64,000 nucleotides of DNA from Pseudofrankia sp. DC12. Its GTDB lineage: Bacteria; Actinomycetota; Actinomycetes; Frankiales; Frankiaceae. How positions within the stretch are numbered: position 1 is the first letter of the stretch; each line of letters starts with the position of its first letter. Positions 56,667-64,000 of this stretch are shown piece after piece. Position numbers and translations under genes: made by a program. Below the pieces are notes generated by a model. The model saw only the letters and a program-made list of their open reading frames with translations. It was not told the DNA's origin and did not search any database. The stretch spans positions 1,206,819 to 1,270,818 of the forward strand of contig NZ_KQ031391.1 in the NCBI RefSeq assembly GCF_000966285.1, given 5' to 3'.

Positions 56667-59340
56667 GTCGGTCGATGACCGGCTGCACCGCCTACGGGCG
56701 GAGCTGGACGGGCACGGACGGATCGCGCGGCATCTGGGCCTGGACTTCGAACGGCCGGTCCGCTCACTCGGGGACGGCTACCCGGAGAACACGGTCGCGC
56801 TGATCGGGAAGATCACCGAGCGGCTCCTCAAGCAGCTGTGGACGCACCACGGCGTGGCCGGCGACCCGTCCGGGAAAGCCCTGAACGATCTGATCAAGGG
56901 CTGCCGGCCGCATATCCGCAGCACGAACGTCGTCAATGCGTTGACCGACATCCAGCGGCTACGCAACCGCTCGACCCACGACGGCTACGACATCGCGGAG
57001 GAAGACGGCCTGCTGGCGGTCCGGCGGCTGCTGGATGTTTTGGAGTGGTTCACCTCCACTGGCATCGCCGCGATCACCGGCGAGGCGCCGTCGCTGGACC
57101 CGCTCGTGGAACGGAAGGCGGAGTTCCTCGCCGGTCTCTACACGACGCTGGGCTACCGGCTGATCAAACGGTTCGAGCTCTCGGAGAGCACGGTCTACCA
57201 GCTGTTCTGCCGCCAGGCGGGGCTCCAGGTCGATTACGTCGAGATCATCCTCGGCCGCAGCCCGGAGGAGCTGGAGCAGCTGATCGCCGCGACCGGCGGC
57301 GAGCTGCTGCAGACACAGCTACCGAAGCTGACCCGGTTCCTGGTCGTCGACGACGAGCCGCCCGCCGGCACGGCTCCGTGCGCGGACGGCGAGATCCGGA
57401 TCGTTGCCTACGACCGGTTCGTCGAGCGGATCGTTGACATCCCGGCGCACCTCGCGACGCTGGCGCCCACTTCGGCGCCAGAAGGAGCCGCGACGGTGAC
57501 GATCGCGGGCGAGGTCCTGGAGACCGACCCGCGCACGGGCGAAATGACGGTGACCGAGACGGATGACGCGGCGGCGATCCTGCGCCGGCTCGCGGGCAGC
57601 TCGGCGAACATCCTGGTCATCGGCGGCCCGGGCAGTGGGAAGACGACGCTGTTGCGCGAGCTGGCCGTCGGCGACGCTCCTCCTGCAGCGCATCGGTACC
57701 GCTTCTACCTGGACATGAGTCTCAAGAGTCACGACGAGCAGTTCGCTGACTTCGTGACCCGCGTCCTGGGCCCGTATGTGAAGGTGCCGCGGAACCGGGT
57801 GTTCGACGTCTTCCTTTATCTGATTCGTGCCGGCTCTGTGCTGTGCGTGCTCGACGCGATCGACGAGGCCGTTCAGGGGACCAGCCTGCCGGCGTTCCTC
57901 GACTTGTTCGCCGACGTCGCGCAGGCGCTGTCGGCCGAGTCGACCGTGGTGCTGTCGTCGCGGTACTCGTTCCTCGCGGACTCCCCGCAGGTCCGCCGGT
58001 TACTGAACAGCTCGACGCTGATCTCGGAAAAGCTCGTGCAGCACCTGCACGCCGACGGCATCGACCCACTCGAGCTGCCACGGTTCAGCGTCGTCCGCCT
58101 CGACGACGTCGAGGTCCACCGCGAGACGCAGGTCCTCACCGTGTCACCGCTTGAGCTGCTGTTGTCCGACCAGACCGGGCGGGACGATGACGGCGGCCTC
58201 GCCGGCGAGCAGACCGGCCGGCTCGCCGGACTCGTAGCCGCGCGGGTCGACCAGGTCCTGGCCGACAGCGGGCTCGCCCACATCAGCCCAAAGCTGGATG
58301 GCCTTCTGGGTGCCGCCTTCCTCGCCGACCGGTCAGTCTTCAGCCTCGCTGAGATCTGCACCGAGATCGGAATCGATTGCTTCGCCGATGGGCGGGTCGC
58401 TGCCGAGTCGTTTCTGCTCGCCCCGCTGTTCCGGGCCGCCGGACCAGACGCAGTCGCTCCGATCCACACCGTGTTCCAGGAGTACTTCGCCGCCCGCCAT
58501 CTACGTTCCGCGGCCGCCCGCTACGCGGCCTCCGCCGGTGGCGAGCCGTTCCTGACCGAGCAGGTCCGCCGATTTCTTCACCACCTCGGCACCGACCCCG
58601 TCACCGCGCCACCCCAGGTCCTTCCCGCCGGGACCTACCTGGTCGGTCCCAGCCACCGCCTCCTGCTGCGACGCATCGAGAAGCCCGTGCTGTTCGACGA
58701 GCACCCGGTCACGGTCGGCCGCTACAAACGCTTCCTGGCCGCGATCGAGCAGGACGGCTGCGCGGCCTTCGACCATCCGGACGTGCCCGCCGAGCACACC
58801 CACGCCCCCTGGGCCGAGCGGCTACGCAACCCCGACTACTTCACCGATCCCCGCTACGACGACCACCCGGTCAACTGCGTCAACTGGTGGTCGGCCTACG
58901 CATTCGCCCGCTTCGAAGGCAAACGCCTGGCGACATGCGTCGAGTGGGAAGCCGCCGCTCGCGGCAGCGACGGCCGGCTGTTCCCCTGGGGCGACAACCT
59001 CGACCTCGCCGCCGTCAACTGCGCCGACTCCTACAGCGGCCGCCCGCTTGTCACCTACGAGGTCTGGAAAGACGAGATCGACCGCGGCCAGCTGCGCGGC
59101 AGCGCCCCCACCCCGGTCGGCGGCGATCCGACGAACGTCTCGCCGTTCGGCATCCGTGGCATGGCCGGCAATGTCTGGGAATGGACCGCCACCATCTTCG
59201 ACGAGATCAACTCGGCCGTGATCTGCGGCGGCTCCTACGACAACCCCTACCGCGCCGTCCAGACCTCCTCCAAAGCCCTCTACCGCCGTCGCGGTGCCAG
59301 CAACGCCGTCGGCTTCCGCTGTGTCCAGGACATCGCATGA
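56659..59340 (+). CDS. HEPN-like, NACHT NTPase and formylglycine-enzyme-fold protein
   Basis: A protein of 893 residues in three parts. Residues about 1-140 are helical and carry R102-N-R-S-T-H107, the Rx4H motif of HEPN ribonucleases. A NACHT-type STAND NTPase follows, with Walker A VIGGPGSGKTTLLREL (Lys328), Walker B VLCVLDAIDEA near 400 and a helical tail. From about 655 the C-terminus is a SUMF1/formylglycine-generating-enzyme fold: DEHPVTVGRYKRFLAA, DHPVNCVNWWSAYAFARFEG, KRLATCVEWEAAARG, FPWGDN, GIRGMAGNVWEWTA and GFRC. The paired catalytic cysteines after the GGS motif are absent. The design is that of an inducible defence switch: a binding head, an ATPase switch and a nuclease-like effector. 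Confidence 0.85.
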   Translation: MTESVDDRLHRLRAELDGHGRIARHLGLDFERPVRSLGDGYPENTVALIGKITERLLKQLWTHHGVAGDPSGKALNDLIKGCRPHIRSTNVVNALTDIQRLRNRSTHDGYDIAEEDGLLAVRRLLDVLEWFTSTGIAAITGEAPSLDPLVERKAEFLAGLYTTLGYRLIKRFELSESTVYQLFCRQAGLQVDYVEIILGRSPEELEQLIAATGGELLQTQLPKLTRFLVVDDEPPAGTAPCADGEIRIVAYDRFVERIVDIPAHLATLAPTSAPEGAATVTIAGEVLETDPRTGEMTVTETDDAAAILRRLAGSSANILVIGGPGSGKTTLLRELAVGDAPPAAHRYRFYLDMSLKSHDEQFADFVTRVLGPYVKVPRNRVFDVFLYLIRAGSVLCVLDAIDEAVQGTSLPAFLDLFADVAQALSAESTVVLSSRYSFLADSPQVRRLLNSSTLISEKLVQHLHADGIDPLELPRFSVVRLDDVEVHRETQVLTVSPLELLLSDQTGRDDDGGLAGEQTGRLAGLVAARVDQVLADSGLAHISPKLDGLLGAAFLADRSVFSLAEICTEIGIDCFADGRVAAESFLLAPLFRAAGPDAVAPIHTVFQEYFAARHLRSAAARYAASAGGEPFLTEQVRRFLHHLGTDPVTAPPQVLPAGTYLVGPSHRLLLRRIEKPVLFDEHPVTVGRYKRFLAAIEQDGCAAFDHPDVPAEHTHAPWAERLRNPDYFTDPRYDDHPVNCVNWWSAYAFARFEGKRLATCVEWEAAARGSDGRLFPWGDNLDLAAVNCADSYSGRPLVTYEVWKDEIDRGQLRGSAPTPVGGDPTNVSPFGIRGMAGNVWEWTATIFDEINSAVICGGSYDNPYRAVQTSSKALYRRRGASNAVGFRCVQDIA

Positions 59341-59615
59341 CCGTCGACACCACACCCGGCCCGGGTCAGCGGTTCGGCCGCATCGTCGACCGCCAGCCCC
59401 TCGGTGCCGGCCCTCACAACGTGACCGCGACTTACTTTGTCCGCGACGACCACACCGGCGACGTCCACGGCTTCGACTACAGCGACATCGTCACCGAAGG
59501 ATTCCGCACCGTCATCCTCGGGGAACGCGTCCGCTTCGAAACCAGCCCCGACAGCGGCCGAGCGCATTTCGTTATCAGGCTCGACCTGCCGGAGGTCGAC
59601 GAATTCTACCGATAG
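59337..59615 (+). CDS. Small cold-shock-like (CSD-fold) protein
   Basis: A protein of 92 residues whose pattern is that of a cold-shock-type OB barrel: RFGRIVDRQPLG, TATYFVRDDHTGDVHGFDYS, DIVTEGFRTVILGERVRFET and RAHFVIRLDLPEVDEF. It would bind single-stranded RNA or DNA. The classical RNP motifs are not exact. Its ATG overlaps the NACHT gene stop by four bases (ATGA), so it is translationally coupled to it. Its end overlaps the open frame of the next gene. Confidence 0.7.
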   Translation: MTVDTTPGPGQRFGRIVDRQPLGAGPHNVTATYFVRDDHTGDVHGFDYSDIVTEGFRTVILGERVRFETSPDSGRAHFVIRLDLPEVDEFYR

Positions 59616-60832
59616 CCCCCACCGGCCGGCATTCCCTCGTCGCCATCTGCCCTGCCACCGTCACCAGCCCGCCCGACTGGCCCACCGGGCCGCTCCCGCT
59701 GCGTTACCGGCAGGCTGAAGCGAACGCCGCCACCCGCGCCACCTACTTCAGCCCCGCCTGCGCCCGCATCCTCTACGGAACAGACCACCAGCCCCACCGC
59801 TGGCACCAATACCTGTCCGCACCGGTCTCAGCAGGCGTCGTCTTCGGCGCCGAAATCATCCTCCCGGACCCGTCGGATCACCTCGGCGATGCCTTCGCCG
59901 TCTTCCACCTGTACTCCGGCGCCCCCGAACTCCTCGAAACCCTGCGCGCGATCGCCCACCGCCGCGACAGCACGGCCACAGCCCCGGACTTCGCAAGCCT
60001 GCTACCAGCCTGGGCAACGCTCAAAGCCGGCGCAAAAGCGTTCACCGTCGCGTTCCTGACCTCCACCGCCGGCCCACCGTCCACGCCCCACGACCCGGCG
60101 CCCGTCGCCACCTGGTCGAACGCCGACCAGTGGCTCTGGCAACTGGCCTCCCGCACGACGCGCGCCGACTTCCCGCCCGACCCCGACCACGCCGACGAGC
60201 TCCTCGCCGGCACCATCGCCCTGTCCGCCGACTGGCGTGGCCTCGTCGTCCGCGACGGCGCCGCCTTCCTCGCGCTACGCACCGACCAAGGCCACGACGA
60301 CCCCTACCTCGGCTTCGCCCAGTACTACACCCACGCCCCCTACACCGACGCACTGATCATCGGGATGATCCAGAACACCACCATCGCGACCCTCATCGAC
60401 GAGACCGCGCTCGCATTCGACGCAAAAGACCTGACCCGACACCTCGCCCGCCTCGAAACTCGCGTCGCGAAATTCCGCACCATCTACTGGCTCCGCGACG
60501 CCAGCACCCACAGCCACGCCAACGACCTCCTCACCGCCTACCAAGCCCAGCACCACCTCCCCGAAAAATTCGACGCCGTCCTCAACGAGATCGCCGACCT
60601 CAACCGAATCGCCCAAACCCAAGAAAGCCAACGCGTCGGCGCGGCCCTCGGCATCCTCACCGTCGTAGGGCTCCCCTTCGGCGCCGCCTTAGCAATCCTG
60701 CAGGTACTAGGCGCAAGCACCTGGCCCGATCTGCTCATCGGCATGGCCACCGCGACAGCCGGAACCGGCGCCCTCCTACTCACCCGCTTCGGCCGCCTCC
60801 TGCTGCGCTCACTACACGCACTCGACTCATGA
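59603..60832 (+). CDS. Protein with C-terminal two-helix membrane anchor; start unclear
   Basis: About 409 residues, of which some 340 are soluble and alpha/beta (YRQAEANAATRATYFSPACA, SADWRGLVVRDGAAFLALRT, DPYLGFAQYYTHAPYTDALI). A helical stretch (LARLETRVAKFRTIYWLRDA, FDAVLNEIADLNRIAQTQES) leads to two membrane helices (LGILTVVGLPFGAALAILQV and LLIGMATATAGTGALLLTRF). The layout is like CorA channels but without the GMN motif, and I cannot name the family. No ATG, GTG or TTG lies near the beginning; an ATT at 59603 overlapping the previous gene is the nearest candidate. It completes the NACHT operon and may be a membrane effector. Confidence 0.65.
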   Translation: MLPIAPTGRHSLVAICPATVTSPPDWPTGPLPLRYRQAEANAATRATYFSPACARILYGTDHQPHRWHQYLSAPVSAGVVFGAEIILPDPSDHLGDAFAVFHLYSGAPELLETLRAIAHRRDSTATAPDFASLLPAWATLKAGAKAFTVAFLTSTAGPPSTPHDPAPVATWSNADQWLWQLASRTTRADFPPDPDHADELLAGTIALSADWRGLVVRDGAAFLALRTDQGHDDPYLGFAQYYTHAPYTDALIIGMIQNTTIATLIDETALAFDAKDLTRHLARLETRVAKFRTIYWLRDASTHSHANDLLTAYQAQHHLPEKFDAVLNEIADLNRIAQTQESQRVGAALGILTVVGLPFGAALAILQVLGASTWPDLLIGMATATAGTGALLLTRFGRLLLRSLHALDS

Positions 60833-60846
60833 GCCAACAAACTGGT

Positions 60847-60867
60847 CCGCCGACGCAAGATCGGCGG
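60847..60867. terminator. Hairpin between convergent genes
   Basis: CCGCCGA (60847-60853) pairs with TCGGCGG (60861-60867) across a 7-base loop, and flanking bases extend the stem with one mismatch. It lies 14 bases after the membrane-protein gene and may end the NACHT operon transcript. Confidence 0.5.
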
Positions 60868-61070
60868 TCCGATTGCGATCTGGTCGGCCGGGTCGACCGT
60901 GAACCGGAGGTTCCCTCGGGCTCCGTCGAAGTCCTTTGGGTCGCTGGCACGCCAGGAATGCGCGAGTCGCGCCTCTGTCAGGCGGCGACGTACTCCGACT
61001 TTCACACCGGCAGCCGCACGTTCGCGTCAGATGACCGGGGCGGTTTCGGCGCGACACTGGGCTTGTAGTT

Positions 61071-61913
61071 TCATCTACGCTGGGATCGACCGCGCTGCCG
61101 ACCGTGAAATTTGTGGTCCCGACGGATCAGGTCAACGATCTTGTCGCAGGTGGGCTCGTCCAGGGGGAAGGCATGCGTTCGCATCGCTTCCAGGAGTTCC
61201 ACCGGACGCGTGCCGATAAGGCTGACGGTGGGATTTATGATATCGCCGAGAACGGCGTGATCGTGCATGATCATAACGGCCGTGCGTATCGGCACATAGT
61301 GGCGATTTTTGTCAAGCCATCGGGCGAGTTCGAAGGCGATCTCGTTTACCTGTCGCGACCAACTGCGTCCGCCGCCATCAACGGCCCAGCCCTTATCGAC
61401 AACATATCCACGAGAGCTGATCTTCTCGTACCACCAGTCGTCGCCGCTGACATGCAGCCGTATGCGGCGCCGCTTGACCTCCACCATCCATACACCGAGC
61501 GGCCCAACCAGCACATGGTCGGTCTCACCTCGACGGTTACGGTAACCACGCAGCATGACCCAGGAATCGTCCAGTTCGGATAGCCCCCAGGCCAGAGTCT
61601 GCTCCCCTTGTACTCCAGCGGACTGCTGTCGAAACCGTTGGTCGATCTGCTGCCGGTCATAGTCGGCCCAGGCGACTTCGCGGTGGGCACTCTGAGTGCG
61701 GGCGAGCGCCTCCCGCTCCACGGCCGTGGATACGCCCAGCACACGTTTCCACCACGGCTTTGCGCGGCGGCTGGCCTGCAGATCCTGCTGCGCCGCGTAG
61801 TAGGAATCCTGCCACGCTTCTAGATTCGAAGTGGCGCTCCGCAGCTGCTCTCCACTCAAAGCCAGCTGCTCGCCGCCGTGATCGGAGAGGATCTCTTCTC
61901 TCACTCGGAGCAC
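61071..61913 (-). CDS. NERD-domain protein
   Basis: A protein of 280 residues. The first about 90 residues are helical, probably coiled. A nuclease-related (NERD) domain follows, with Glu104 in GVQGEQTLAWGL, Asp132 in GETDHVLVGPLGVWMV and Glu146-Val-Lys148 in VEVKRRR, the E-D-ExK pattern of the restriction-nuclease fold. NERD proteins are linked to DNA processing and often stand in mobile elements. The GTG at 61913 is the first start; a GTG at 61904 is also possible. It is convergent with the NACHT operon and is transcribed alone. The 288 bases upstream of it (61914-62201) hold nothing I can name. Confidence 0.85.
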   Translation of the reverse strand: MLRVREEILSDHGGEQLALSGEQLRSATSNLEAWQDSYYAAQQDLQASRRAKPWWKRVLGVSTAVEREALARTQSAHREVAWADYDRQQIDQRFRQQSAGVQGEQTLAWGLSELDDSWVMLRGYRNRRGETDHVLVGPLGVWMVEVKRRRIRLHVSGDDWWYEKISSRGYVVDKGWAVDGGGRSWSRQVNEIAFELARWLDKNRHYVPIRTAVMIMHDHAVLGDIINPTVSLIGTRPVELLEAMRTHAFPLDEPTCDKIVDLIRRDHKFHGRQRGRSQRR

Positions 61914-62201
61914 CTTCTCTGGCGACGACCTTTCCGTTGCATTATGAGGTACGTTCCGCCGGCCGTGGGTGCGTTTTCCGGTAGCCAGGTGGAGGAGTTC
62001 GGGTCACCGACCGCCCGTCGGTGACCCTCACTGTGCGTTTGAAACTGATCCGGTCGATGGTCCACGGCATCGGCACAGGTCACGGCGCTGATCGCGCGTG
62101 CCGCGTCGACCAGCCGCCCCTGTACCGGTGCCGCCAGTCGCCTACTGACCCGCTGTCTCTGGACGCGCTATGGCCGACATCGCCAGCCGAAGTTCGGCGG
62201 T

Positions 62202-64000
62202 TTACAGCTCCAACTGACCGTCGCGCAGACCAGCGATGTCCCTAGCATGCCGGTAGGCGGCTGCGTCTGACGGTTCCGTCGGGCGGTCCCCGAGGGCGTG
62301 GCGGATCGGGTCGACGGAGCCCTGGTGGGCTGGGGTCTCGTAGGGCAGTCCGAGGACGTGGTGGCGGTAGTGCTCGACCCGGCTGGCCGCTTCGTTCCAC
62401 GCGTGTGCCTCCGGGCCGGTGCCAAGCCTCGGCCCGAGCAGCGCCGTCAAGTAGCCAGCCGGTTCGGCCTTCGCGTGCAGCAACGCGTCGGTCGTCTGCC
62501 GGTTCAGCGCCGCCTCGATCAAAGTCAGCCGTTCCCTGTCCGCGCTGCGGGGCGGCGCGAGCTCGCCCGGCCGGCTCAATGCGTAGGTGAGGGAGCGCCG
62601 TTCGGTGGCGAGGTCGGCCGTCGGCTGCGCGGCCAGGTGGTTGATCTCGACCGCGCGCACGAGCCGGAACAGATCGTTCCACTCCTGCTGTGCGGTGCGC
62701 GGAGCTGGCAACTCGTAAAGCGCGGGATCGACGCCGGCGAGCTGACAGAGATCGGTAATGCGGTGCTCAAGGACCGCCGCACCGGCGCGCACCCCGTCCA
62801 CCGGCACCTCGGTGAGGACAGCCCACAACTCGTCAGATTGGTGGCCTGCGTCGATCAGGGCGTGCAGTCCGGCGACCGCCCGTTCCCGCGGTCGCACCTG
62901 ACCTGCACCGTCGAACCGGTCCCGCAAGGCTCGTGGCAGGGCTGAGGCCCAGCTGTCGGCCAGCCACACCGCCTGTTCCAGGCGTGTGAGCCACGGGTCC
63001 GCCGGCTGGCCGTTCGGCGTCGCGACCGGCGGCGGCCCGACCTCGTGCGGGTGAGCGTCGGGGCGGTGACGGGCCTGATACACCGCGAGTCCGCCGACCA
63101 GCTCATCCCAGGCTGCCCGGTCCGGGCCAGCGGCCGGCCGCGGTCCGATCCGCGCGACCAGCGCGGCCGGCGGGTTGGTCAGCGCGGCGGCGCGCAGGGC
63201 GGCTTCGGCGGCCAGCTCGGCGCGCCGAAGCACCACCTGGCGCGGCGCGCCCGCCGCGCGCGTCGGCTCGGCCTGTGCATACGGCGCGTTCGGCGCGGTC
63301 CAGGGCGCGCCGTGCCTGCTGGGTGTGTTGTTCGCGCCGGTCCAGCCGCCGCGTGCCTCGCCGGCGGGCGCGCCGTTCGCGCCGCTGGACGACCCGCCGG
63401 TCCGGACAGGCCGTGCGCCTGGTGCGTGTCGCGCGACCTCTGTGGCCGGTCGGGCCTCGGACCGGTGTGGAGCCGACTGTCCGAGCCGTAGCGCGGTGAG
63501 CTCGGCGAGGCTGCGCTGGCGGCGAAGCCGGTGCGCGGCGGTGGCCAGCGGGTCCTGCTCACTGGCCTGCTGGTCGGGCCGAGACCGGTCGAGCCGTTCG
63601 GCCAGCTGGCCTACCGGACCTTCGGGGCTGGGCTCGGTGGGCAGCCAGGTCTCGTCGTCGTCGCGTTCGTCGAGCTCGTCGCGGGCCACCAGGTAGGCGG
63701 CGACGTCGGTGCGGGCGCGCGAAAGCATGACATACAGGCCGGCGCGGCTCGTGTCGTCCGGCACGACCGCGCGGGCAGTGTCCATGGTGGTGCCCTGGGC
63801 CCTGGCCGCGGTGATCGCATAGGCGTGGGCGAGGCCGCCGTCGCGGCCGTCGGCGAACCGGTGGGTCAGGTACTCCCACGGGACGTGGACGGTGCCCTTG
63901 CTTGGGAAGTAGACGCTCAGCGCCTGGCTGGCTGGGTTGTCCGGGTCGAGGTGCACCGCGGTGACGACGCCGACGGTGCCGGTGCGGATGTATGCCGAGC
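62202..64000 (-). CDS. MobF-type conjugative relaxase/helicase, C-terminal part (runs off window)
   Basis: At least 599 residues; the gene enters from the right edge. The visible start reads RTGTVGVVTAVHLDPDNPAS, the RecD-like helicase end of TraA/TrwC relaxases, followed by VPWEYLTHRFADGRDGGLAH, AYAITAARAQGTTMDTARAV and SRAGLYVMLSRARTDVAAYL. These are the last helicase motifs, with the AxxGxT and S-R-A-R signatures. The long C-terminal tail is Ala/Arg-rich and of no clear fold, as usual in actinobacterial members. The relaxase domain itself would lie beyond 64000. It marks the island as conjugative or mobilisable. Confidence 0.8.
   Translation of the reverse strand, partial: SAYIRTGTVGVVTAVHLDPDNPASQALSVYFPSKGTVHVPWEYLTHRFADGRDGGLAHAYAITAARAQGTTMDTARAVVPDDTSRAGLYVMLSRARTDVAAYLVARDELDERDDDETWLPTEPSPEGPVGQLAERLDRSRPDQQASEQDPLATAAHRLRRQRSLAELTALRLGQSAPHRSEARPATEVARHAPGARPVRTGGSSSGANGAPAGEARGGWTGANNTPSRHGAPWTAPNAPYAQAEPTRAAGAPRQVVLRRAELAAEAALRAAALTNPPAALVARIGPRPAAGPDRAAWDELVGGLAVYQARHRPDAHPHEVGPPPVATPNGQPADPWLTRLEQAVWLADSWASALPRALRDRFDGAGQVRPRERAVAGLHALIDAGHQSDELWAVLTEVPVDGVRAGAAVLEHRITDLCQLAGVDPALYELPAPRTAQQEWNDLFRLVRAVEINHLAAQPTADLATERRSLTYALSRPGELAPPRSADRERLTLIEAALNRQTTDALLHAKAEPAGYLTALLGPRLGTGPEAHAWNEAASRVEHYRHHVLGLPYETPAHQGSVDPIRHALGDRPTEPSDAAAYRHARDIAGLRDGQLEL

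Noticed and set aside
60130..61068. 312-codon Arg/Pro-rich frame over the membrane-protein gene
   Set aside because: It is the +1 shadow of the membrane protein and breaks down beyond its stop.

Overview
The window is high-GC DNA with GTG and TTG starts, AfsR/SARP and WD40-type Ser/Thr kinase regulators, and many four-base gene overlaps. This points to an actinobacterium, most probably a Frankia-like one; that is inferred from gene style, not proven.

Positions 1-26.8 kb look like ordinary chromosome. They carry a transglutaminase-like protein, a double glyoxalase-fold protein, a SARP/NB-ARC regulator divergent from a quinone oxidoreductase, an M13 metallopeptidase, serA, and a five-gene redox and signalling operon. 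That operon holds a ferric-reductase-like flavocytochrome, an FMN-binding lipoprotein-like protein, the ApbE flavin transferase, and an OmpR-type response regulator with its histidine kinase. It is followed by a TetR/cupin pair, a kinase with WD40 repeats, a TylF-type O-methyltransferase and a glycerophosphodiesterase. Between these lie several decayed fragments: an EAL domain, an internally deleted acyl-CoA dehydrogenase, CocE and DUF3710 ends, a frameshifted kinase and a sigma-factor tail.

At 26.8 kb an intact tRNA-Lys(CTT) marks the probable left edge of an integrative element. It is followed by a terminator, two perfect inverted repeats and an excisionase-like gene, but no integrase. A MobF-type relaxase/helicase gene running off the right edge (62.2-64 kb) suggests that the element is conjugative and continues beyond the window.

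The cargo between is a defence island. Block A (30.9-55.5 kb) holds a RecD-like helicase with a C-terminal nuclease-like domain, a small hypothetical gene, a TPR regulator, an SNF2-type helicase, a large N6-adenine DNA methyltransferase, a 2,147-residue DUF1998-type helicase with a C-terminal nuclease-like fold, and a UvrD helicase with a RelE/ParE-like N-terminus. It resembles DISARM and Druantia in parts but matches neither gene list. The methyltransferase is split by an intact IS30-family element with a 3-bp target duplication; precise excision would restore one in-frame protein of about 1,606 residues.

Block B (55.85-60.83 kb) is a tight four-gene operon. It encodes a small SAM methyltransferase, a HEPN-like/NACHT/formylglycine-enzyme-fold protein, a cold-shock-like protein, and a protein with two C-terminal membrane helices whose start codon is unclear. 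Its layout suggests a sensor, switch and effector conflict system that I cannot match to a named one. A NERD-domain protein follows on the opposite strand.
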